This document shows, piece after piece, positions 58,175 to 64,000 of a DNA stretch of 64,000 nt. This DNA is from Arthrobacter sp. Leaf234. GTDB lineage: Bacteria; Actinomycetota; Actinomycetes; Actinomycetales; Micrococcaceae. The first letter of the stretch is position 1. The number at the start of each line of letters is the position of its first letter. The notes below the pieces were generated by a model. It searched no databases, was not told the DNA's origin, and worked only from the letters and a program-made list of their open reading frames with translations. The position numbers were made by a program, and so were the translations under genes. Where the stretch lies: contig NZ_LMLU01000005.1 of NCBI RefSeq assembly GCF_001422665.1, positions 622,562 through 686,561 of the forward strand, given 5' to 3'.

Positions 58175-59450
58175 GCGTACGTCCGGGTCCGATCGGGCCG
58201 ACGTCGCCGTCGTCGGTCTCGGGTACATCGGGCTGCCCACGGCCGCGATCCTCGCCACCACCGGTCTCTCCGTCGTCGGTGTCGACGTCAACCAGGGAAC
58301 CGTGGACGCGGTGAACAACGGCCTCGTTCCCTTCGTGGAGCCCGACCTCGGCATCCACGTCGCCGGTGCCGTGAGCCAGGGCGCCCTTCGGGCGGCCACT
58401 ACCACGCCGCGCGCGGCCGCCTATATCGTGGCGGTCCCGACGCCGTTCATGGCGGACAAGAGCGCTGATCTCTCCTACGTCAGAGCTGCTGCGGAAGGAA
58501 TCGCGCCGCAGCTCCTGGGCGGGGAACTGGTCATCCTCGAGTCGACCTCGCCTCCGGGTACCACCCAGCGTCTCGGTGACTACCTCCTCGAACTCCGGCC
58601 GGATCTGAGCCTGGACGGATCGGACGGTAAGCCCGTGGTGCACCTGGCGCACTGTCCGGAGAGGGTGCTGCCCGGCCGGATCATGATCGAGATCGTCACC
58701 AACGACCGCGTGGTCGGTGGCCTGACGCGTCACGCCTCGGAAGCCGCCCGTCAGCTGTACCAGACGTTCTGCCAGGGCGAGATCCACATCACCGATGTGG
58801 CGACGGCCGAGATGAGCAAGCTGGTGGAAAACGCGTACCGGGACGTGAACATCGCCTTCGCCAACGAGCTGAGCGTTATCAGTGACACCCTGAACATCGA
58901 TGTGTGGGAGCTCATCCGGCTCGCCAACCATCATCCGCGCGTCAACATCCTTAGCCCTGGACCGGGGGTGGGCGGACACTGCATCGCCGTGGATCCCTGG
59001 TTCATCGTCGCCGCGGACCCGGAACACGCCAACCTGATCCGGACGGCCCGTGAGGTCAACGACAGCAAGCCCGGACACGTGGTGGACAAGATCCTCGCCG
59101 CGATCGAGGGGATCGAGGCGCCGGTCATCGCCTGCCTGGGTCTGGCGTTCAAGGCCAACATCGACGACATCCGGGAATCGCCGGCCGTGGAGATCGTGCA
59201 GCGCCTGGCCGCGGCCGCAACTCATGCGCAACTCCTCGTGGCTACGCCGCTGCGGGACCGACGGAACCTGCCATCGGTGGTGTCCGGGATCGCCAACGTG
59301 GAGTGGCGCGAGACGCAGGACGCGGTCGACGCCGCAGGGGTGGTCGTCCTCCTGGTGGATCATGACCGGTTCCGGGAGATTCCAACCGAAAGTCTCGAGG
59401 GCAAGGTAGTCGTTGATACACGAGGATTCTGGGGGAAGAAACATGTCTAA
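58155..59450 (+). CDS. Nucleotide-sugar dehydrogenase, UDP-ManNAc dehydrogenase-like
   Basis: 431 residues, UDP-glucose/GDP-mannose dehydrogenase superfamily. NAD motif GLGYIGLPTA, VAVPTPF, ESTSPPGTTQ, HCPERVLPGRIMIEI, catalytic Cys in GPGVGGHCIAVDPWF. The PERVLPGR and GHCIAVDPWF variants fit WecC, which oxidises UDP-N-acetylmannosamine to the uronic acid. ATG 58155 follows GGAAGG within the end of the previous gene. Suggests the exported polymer contains an amino-sugar uronic acid. Confidence 0.9.
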   Translation: MSTLISERTSGSDRADVAVVGLGYIGLPTAAILATTGLSVVGVDVNQGTVDAVNNGLVPFVEPDLGIHVAGAVSQGALRAATTTPRAAAYIVAVPTPFMADKSADLSYVRAAAEGIAPQLLGGELVILESTSPPGTTQRLGDYLLELRPDLSLDGSDGKPVVHLAHCPERVLPGRIMIEIVTNDRVVGGLTRHASEAARQLYQTFCQGEIHITDVATAEMSKLVENAYRDVNIAFANELSVISDTLNIDVWELIRLANHHPRVNILSPGPGVGGHCIAVDPWFIVAADPEHANLIRTAREVNDSKPGHVVDKILAAIEGIEAPVIACLGLAFKANIDDIRESPAVEIVQRLAAAATHAQLLVATPLRDRRNLPSVVSGIANVEWRETQDAVDAAGVVVLLVDHDRFREIPTESLEGKVVVDTRGFWGKKHV

Positions 59451-61296
59451 AGCAGCGGACGGAGAACACGTCGCAACGGTGTTGCCGGCGGGTCGGCACT
59501 TTGCGGTGACGTGGAGCCTACCGACGGAGTTCGCAGGGCGAACCAATGCGATGCTCCACAGGTCGCGCGCATTCGCCGAGTTTGGCGGACGACCCGTGGA
59601 TATTCTCACCTTCGACGATTTTCGTGATTACGCGGAGATCCGGTCCCGGTTGTCGAAAGAAGGCTTCCTTTCGGATGGCACGTCGGTGCTGAATTTGTGG
59701 GAGGACCTGCCAACCATGGTCGAGGGACTCGACGTCCCGGACGTGGGTCAGGACTTCGTCGATTTCGCACCGCTCGCGACGTGGTCCGGACCTGTCAAGG
59801 AACTCGACGGCCCCCACACCCGCCGCGCTCGGTACGCTGTCGACGGTACTCTGCTGCAGGTCGATCATTTCCGGACGGACGGATCGCTCCTTCTCTCAGA
59901 TCGCCACGATGCCCAGCAGCATGGAGTCCACGGGGGGCGTTCACTTATCCTCTGCAACGACGAGGGCCTGCCCCTGAGGCACTTCGGCTCGTCGTGGGGT
60001 CTGTATCGCGCCTGGCTGGAGTTTCTCATCGGGGATGCGGCCGCCTGGTTCGTAGTCGACAACAAGAACACGGCACGGTTCATGGCCACTTTTAGGCGCG
60101 ATAGCGCCGTGGTGCTCTACGTCGTCCACGAATCGCACCTGATGTCCCACGCTGACGGTTACGCCTCCGAACTGACTCCATCGGCACAGGAGGTGTTTCC
60201 TCACCTTGACCGTTTCGACGGCGTCGTTTACCTGACCGAGCACCAGGCTGCGGACGTTCATCGGCGCTATGCGGACGCGGGTAATTCCTTCGTTCTACCG
60301 AACAGCCGGAGCATCGACGCGGAGGCTGATCGCAGCAGGCGTCGAACACCAGGCCGTGGTATTCAAGTGGCGACTCTGAGTCGCCGGAAACGCGTCGACC
60401 ACTCGATCCGGGCAATCCATCGCGTCCGCTCGTCGTCCGATCTCGCGGTACAGCTGGACGCCTTCGGGGACGGCTCCCAGCGCGACGCCCTTCAGGGTCT
60501 TATCAGCCAGCTGGGCGTTGGCGACTTCGTGCGATTGCGCGGGCACAGCAAGCAGATCCGCTCAGAATTTCAGACCGCGTCCTTCTCCCTGCTGACGAGC
60601 ACCTCCGAGGCGATGGGGCTGGTGCTCGTAGAATCCATGGCGGCGGGATGCATTCCGATCGCCTACGATGTCCCGTACGGTCCGGCAGCGATCATCGATA
60701 CAGGCGTGAACGGCTTCATCGTCGAGTACGGAAATGTCGAGAAGCTGGCCGAATGCATCGAATCTTTCCTGGCCCTGCCCGAGGACGAGCAACTTACCCT
60801 CCGCGTCGCCGCCATGGAGCGAGCGCGCGATTTCTCAGATCACTCGATTGTCTCGAGATGGGCCGAGGTGATGCGGGAGGCGTGGGAACGCAAGCACCGG
60901 GCGCCCGTAGCCTTGACCGTCTCAATTACTTCCACCGACTACTGCGTCCGATCTGGTGGGCGGCTGGGAATCCAAGTCCTGGCCCAGGTGTCGTCGTCTG
61001 ACACAGCTCTTCCAGAGACACCGTCCTTCTTCTGCGCGATGCGGGCCCGCCAACAGCAGAACTTCTTCCGGGTCGAGGCGAGCGAAGCAGTCGTGACAGG
61101 GGAGGGCGCATACCGCCTGCAGTTCGATTTCGATCCTGCAGTGACACGGTCCCTCCGGCCCAGTACGGTCGACTTCACGCTGGAAGCAAGATGTGCCGGT
61201 AGCCACGCTACGACGAGGATGCCGCTCCACGGCGACCCCGTGTCACTTCAGGTTTACGCCACCCGCCACGGCAGCATGAGCATGGTTCTCAGCTAG
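59443..61296 (+). CDS. TagE/TarM-like family 4 glycosyltransferase with C-terminal extension
   Basis: 617 residues. N-terminal DUF1975-like part of TagE enzymes (HFAVTWSLPTEFAGRTNAML, RYAVDGTLLQVDHFRTDG, FVVDNKNTARFMATF). A GT-B C-terminal domain follows (VATLSRRKRVDHSIRAIHRV, LDAFGDGSQRDALQGLI, SLLTSTSEAMGLVLVESMAA). About 130 further residues with beta-rich character have no match I recognise. TagE/TarM add glucose or GlcNAc to poly(glycerol/ribitol phosphate). ATG 59443 follows GGGGGAAG and overlaps the previous stop. Codons are visibly less G/C-biased than upstream. Confidence 0.87.
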   Translation: MSKAADGEHVATVLPAGRHFAVTWSLPTEFAGRTNAMLHRSRAFAEFGGRPVDILTFDDFRDYAEIRSRLSKEGFLSDGTSVLNLWEDLPTMVEGLDVPDVGQDFVDFAPLATWSGPVKELDGPHTRRARYAVDGTLLQVDHFRTDGSLLLSDRHDAQQHGVHGGRSLILCNDEGLPLRHFGSSWGLYRAWLEFLIGDAAAWFVVDNKNTARFMATFRRDSAVVLYVVHESHLMSHADGYASELTPSAQEVFPHLDRFDGVVYLTEHQAADVHRRYADAGNSFVLPNSRSIDAEADRSRRRTPGRGIQVATLSRRKRVDHSIRAIHRVRSSSDLAVQLDAFGDGSQRDALQGLISQLGVGDFVRLRGHSKQIRSEFQTASFSLLTSTSEAMGLVLVESMAAGCIPIAYDVPYGPAAIIDTGVNGFIVEYGNVEKLAECIESFLALPEDEQLTLRVAAMERARDFSDHSIVSRWAEVMREAWERKHRAPVALTVSITSTDYCVRSGGRLGIQVLAQVSSSDTALPETPSFFCAMRARQQQNFFRVEASEAVVTGEGAYRLQFDFDPAVTRSLRPSTVDFTLEARCAGSHATTRMPLHGDPVSLQVYATRHGSMSMVLS

Positions 61297-61349
61297 TCCC
61301 TGACGGCAGCGCACGTCTCAGGACCTACCACGAAAGGCAACTCACTCCT

Positions 61350-62828
61350 ATGCTGCACTCCGGCGCGGTCACCGGCCAGCACGTCCTACCCGATGGATAC
61401 CACTGCGCTGTCACCTGGGGCATACCCTTCGACTACGGCGGCATGACCAGCGCAATGCTCCGTCGTTCTAGAGCCTTCGTCACGGAGGGCGGGCAGCACG
61501 TCGACGTACTCACCTTCGACTATCAACCGGATTATCCCGATATCGCCTGCGAACTCGAGGTAAGCCGGGAATTGATCCCAGGTATGCAGCTGCGCAATCT
61601 CTGGGACGAGCTTCGGTCGCTTCCTGACCCGGCACTCGATTCAGCCCGATCTGGTCCGCGCGTGAAGGGCGAGTACCGGCCCGTCGCGTTGAACGAAGGC
61701 AAGGACGAGCTCTTCGCAGGAGAGCTCCGGAGGCGGGTACGGTACGACCAGACGGGTGCTATCGTCCTTCAAATCGACTACCTGAGAGCAGACGGGTCGG
61801 TATACGCGTCCGACCGCCGGGATCTTACCGACTTCGGCACGGAGGGCGGTCGCCTTGTCACGCTGTGCGATAGCAACGGGCTTCAAGTGGCCTCCTGGAA
61901 TCAGATGTGGCCCCTGTACTTGTTCTGGCTGGATGTCGTGGTCGCCGGTCGGGAGACCTTCATGATCATCGACAGCAAATCGACGGCCAACTTCATCACG
62001 CGCTACCGCAGGCCCAACGTCATCACCATGCATCTGGTGCACAATTCGCACATGGCCGCAGGCCAGTTGCCGCCGCACGGGGAGCTGAGCCGCGTCCGCC
62101 GCTACACCTTCGAGCGGCTGTCCTCGTTCGACGCCGTGATCTTCCTGACGGCAGCGCAGAAGAAGGATGTCGATGACGTGTACGGTGCCTCGGCCACGAC
62201 AGGGGTGGTGCCGAACAGCACGGAACTCGTGCCGTTCGACGTCGATCAGGAGCGCGACTCCGGCGTTGGCGTCATGCTCGCGAGTTTGAACGGACGCAAG
62301 CGTGTGCAACATGCCATTAAGGCGGTGAAGATCGCGAGGGACTCGGGGGCCGACTGCAGTCTCATGATCTTCGGTGACGGGCCCGACCGCGGCCGGTTGG
62401 AGCAATTCGTCGATGAATCGGGGTTGTTGTCCTCGGTTCACCTACCGGGCTTCAGCGAGACTGCACGGCAGAACCTTTGGGCGGCGTCGTTCACGCTGCT
62501 GACGAGCACCACGGAGGGTCTGCCCCTCGTCCTGCTGGAAGCGATGAGCGGAGGCTGCCTGCCCATCGCCTACGACATCCCCTATGGGCCGGCGGATCTC
62601 ATTGAGGACGGAGTCAATGGCTTCCTCGTGCCGCCTGGTGATGTGGAGGCTGTGGCACAGCGCATAGCTAAGATCTCGTCCTCGTCGGCAGATGAATTGC
62701 GCGCCATGCGGGCGGCCGCTCGCGGTACGGCTGAACGCTTCTCGGATCCTGCGGTCACGGCCCGGTGGGGACGCGAGATGCACCTTGCCGTGGACCGCAA
62801 GCTCGAGGAGAGCGTAGACACTTCCTAG
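61350..62828 (+). CDS. TagE/TarM-like family 4 glycosyltransferase (paralogue)
   Basis: 492 residues, paralogous to the preceding gene along its whole length except for the missing C-terminal extension. Compare YHCAVTWGIPFDYGGMTSAM, RYDQTGAIVLQIDYLRADGS, MIIDSKSTANFI, GDGPDRGRLEQFVDESG and TLLTSTTEGLPLVLLEAMSG. ATG 61350 has only a distant AAAGG upstream. Probably decorates the same exported polymer with a sugar. Tandem duplication followed by divergence is inferred. Confidence 0.88.
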   Translation: MLHSGAVTGQHVLPDGYHCAVTWGIPFDYGGMTSAMLRRSRAFVTEGGQHVDVLTFDYQPDYPDIACELEVSRELIPGMQLRNLWDELRSLPDPALDSARSGPRVKGEYRPVALNEGKDELFAGELRRRVRYDQTGAIVLQIDYLRADGSVYASDRRDLTDFGTEGGRLVTLCDSNGLQVASWNQMWPLYLFWLDVVVAGRETFMIIDSKSTANFITRYRRPNVITMHLVHNSHMAAGQLPPHGELSRVRRYTFERLSSFDAVIFLTAAQKKDVDDVYGASATTGVVPNSTELVPFDVDQERDSGVGVMLASLNGRKRVQHAIKAVKIARDSGADCSLMIFGDGPDRGRLEQFVDESGLLSSVHLPGFSETARQNLWAASFTLLTSTTEGLPLVLLEAMSGGCLPIAYDIPYGPADLIEDGVNGFLVPPGDVEAVAQRIAKISSSSADELRAMRAAARGTAERFSDPAVTARWGREMHLAVDRKLEESVDTS

Positions 62829-62880
62829 GACAACCCGCTGCGGAGGATGGCTCGAGCGTCCTTAGAGGGGATCAGATAAA

Positions 62881-62913
62881 ACGGCGCACCCTCCATGCAG
62901 GAGGGTGCGCCGT
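62881..62913. terminator. Bidirectional terminator between the glycan operon and the EEP gene
   Basis: Perfect 14-bp stem (62881-62894 with 62900-62913), loop ATGCA. ATAAAA precedes it, which gives a T-tract for the minus-strand gene. Confidence 0.75.
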
Positions 62914-62932
62914 CCCGGCGAGCCGGCGGGGA

Positions 62933-64000
62933 CTAGGGCAGTCCGACGTCCACCCGGATCATGTTGTGGTCCGAGGGGATAACGCCTACGAAGTTCCCGT
63001 AGGCATCGACGTTCACAACCGTCTCCCATTCGGCAACCCTCATCTTCGACGTGAAGATGTAGTCGAGGTATGTCCCGTTTCCGGAGTCGTTCCGCGCGTT
63101 GGCCAGGCGGTTGAAGGCATTGAAGCTGTCATAGAACGTCCCGATCCGCGATTCTGCAGTAGCACCAGAACTCGGCTGATCCGTCGCATACGTATTCCCC
63201 AAGGGGTCTACGTAGCCCGCTGCCGTGAGGACGTCGTAGGGTACGTTCGCCGGATCCGTCCACTTGTGTGAGTTCAGGTCCCCGGTGATGAGAACTGGAA
63301 GGTTCTCCGTATTCCTAAGCTTGATCTCGGCGAGGACGCTCTTGGTTTGCTGATCGCGGAGTGTCTGGTATTCGGCTCCACCCCCCGGCTGCAGGTGGGC
63401 ATTGGCTACGAAGAACTTCTTCCCGGTGGATTTCTGCCGAAAGGTCCCCCAGGCCACGTATCGGCCGTTGTCCTCGCCTGACAGTGACGGCAGGGCGAGT
63501 GAGCCTTCGGTGACCAGTTCGACGGTGTTGGTGTTGAAGAGGAGCTTGGTGCCCTGCGAAGCCCCCTGGTACTGGTAGACGCAGTTTGTCGGCGTCGCGT
63601 GGTTCACGCAGTTGTTCCGCTTGGTGTTCGTCAGCTTGTAGGGAGCGCCGCTGGCGACCAGGCGCTCGGCGAGGTCCTCGAACTGTGAAATCCCGCCTGG
63701 TCGAGAGTCGTCCTTCAACCAGCCCTGTGAGGCCTCTTGGACGCCGAGCACATCGGGGAGCTGGCTCTTGATGCTCGAGACTACAGCGCTTCGACGATCC
63801 GACCACGGGAGCTCGTTCGGATCGCCAGCAAAGCAGTTTGCGCATTTCACGTTGTAACTGGCAACCCGGAGCGGATTGGCGACGGGGGCCAGCGCAGTCC
63901 GTGCGGTGGTTTTGGCGGTGATGGCGGTGGAGTAGGGGCTGAGGCTGGTGGTTCCGTCGGCGGAGATGGCCGAGACCCGGAAGTAGTAGGTGGTGTTGGG
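62933..64000 (-). CDS. Secreted endonuclease/exonuclease/phosphatase-family protein with FN3 domain, 5' part outside window
   Basis: The frame runs off the window end. From base 64000 it reads PNTTYYFRVSAISADGTTSL then SPYSTAITAKTT, the end of a fibronectin type III domain. The EEP domain follows (VASYNVKC, the metal Glu in LGVQEAS, NAHL, GDLNSH, and SDHNMIRV at the end). Four cysteines and the FN3 domain indicate an extracellular enzyme, probably a nuclease or phosphodiesterase. A start at 63850 would cut off both the FN3 part and the first EEP strand, so it is rejected. Convergent to the glycan operon. Confidence 0.88.
   Translation of the reverse strand, partial: PNTTYYFRVSAISADGTTSLSPYSTAITAKTTARTALAPVANPLRVASYNVKCANCFAGDPNELPWSDRRSAVVSSIKSQLPDVLGVQEASQGWLKDDSRPGGISQFEDLAERLVASGAPYKLTNTKRNNCVNHATPTNCVYQYQGASQGTKLLFNTNTVELVTEGSLALPSLSGEDNGRYVAWGTFRQKSTGKKFFVANAHLQPGGGAEYQTLRDQQTKSVLAEIKLRNTENLPVLITGDLNSHKWTDPANVPYDVLTAAGYVDPLGNTYATDQPSSGATAESRIGTFYDSFNAFNRLANARNDSGNGTYLDYIFTSKMRVAEWETVVNVDAYGNFVGVIPSDHNMIRVDVGLP

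Overview
The window is high-GC actinobacterial chromosome. Three things point to this: codon third positions are almost all G or C, many coding starts are GTG, and many starts lie 6-9 bases after a TAnnnT box (leaderless transcription). Gene content and order resemble Micrococcaceae (Arthrobacter and relatives). The backbone ilvB-ilvN-ilvC-serA-leuB, FAH hydrolase, gltX, tRNA-Gln/tRNA-Glu, IclR regulator, leuC-leuD, plsC-like acyltransferase, gpsA, ddl also recalls the conserved order known from mycobacteria. This assignment is inferred from gene content, not from a database search.

Layout. 1-5.7 kb: branched-chain amino acid and serine synthesis (ilvB partial, ilvN, ilvC, serA) and an acetamidase/formamidase-like enzyme. 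5.7-7.3 kb: metG. 7.3-12 kb, minus strand: two signalling units, a DesK-like kinase with a NarL-type regulator, and a soluble kinase with a degenerate receiver plus a small partner. 12-14.3 kb: leuB and ilvE. 14.4-16 kb: a GGDEF-EAL protein. 16.5-18 kb: a TPR protein divergent from a 46-residue exported peptide ending in NYWPY, which looks like a peptide-signalling pair. 18-21.5 kb: FAH-family hydrolase, gltX, a HAD phosphatase, tRNA-Gln(CUG), tRNA-Glu(CUC). 21.7-25.4 kb: two translationally coupled membrane GTPases. 25.5-27.7 kb: MBL-fold protein, DUF1697 protein, IclR regulator. 27.9-34.6 kb: leuCD, murA, plsC, gpsA, ddl.

34.6-45.5 kb looks like an accessory block between ddl and the DUF3515 lipoprotein gene: a YeiH-type transporter, putA with a divergent LysR gene, a RibA-RibD_C fusion, small proteins, a decayed glycosyltransferase pseudogene, an SDR and an SMP-30 lactonase. 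46.3-62.8 kb is a plus-strand surface-polysaccharide region: rmlB, an rmlC-rmlD fusion, an LCP ligase, an ABC-2 exporter, a UDP-sugar dehydrogenase and five glycosyltransferases. Two related proteins with an unusual eight-residue xLIxPxTG repeat lie on either side of the rhamnose and LCP genes. The window ends inside a secreted endonuclease/exonuclease/phosphatase-type protein with a fibronectin type III domain.

The best candidates for something undescribed are the TPR/NYWPY-peptide pair (16.5-18.0 kb) and the pair of PxTG-repeat surface proteins (46.3-51.5 kb).
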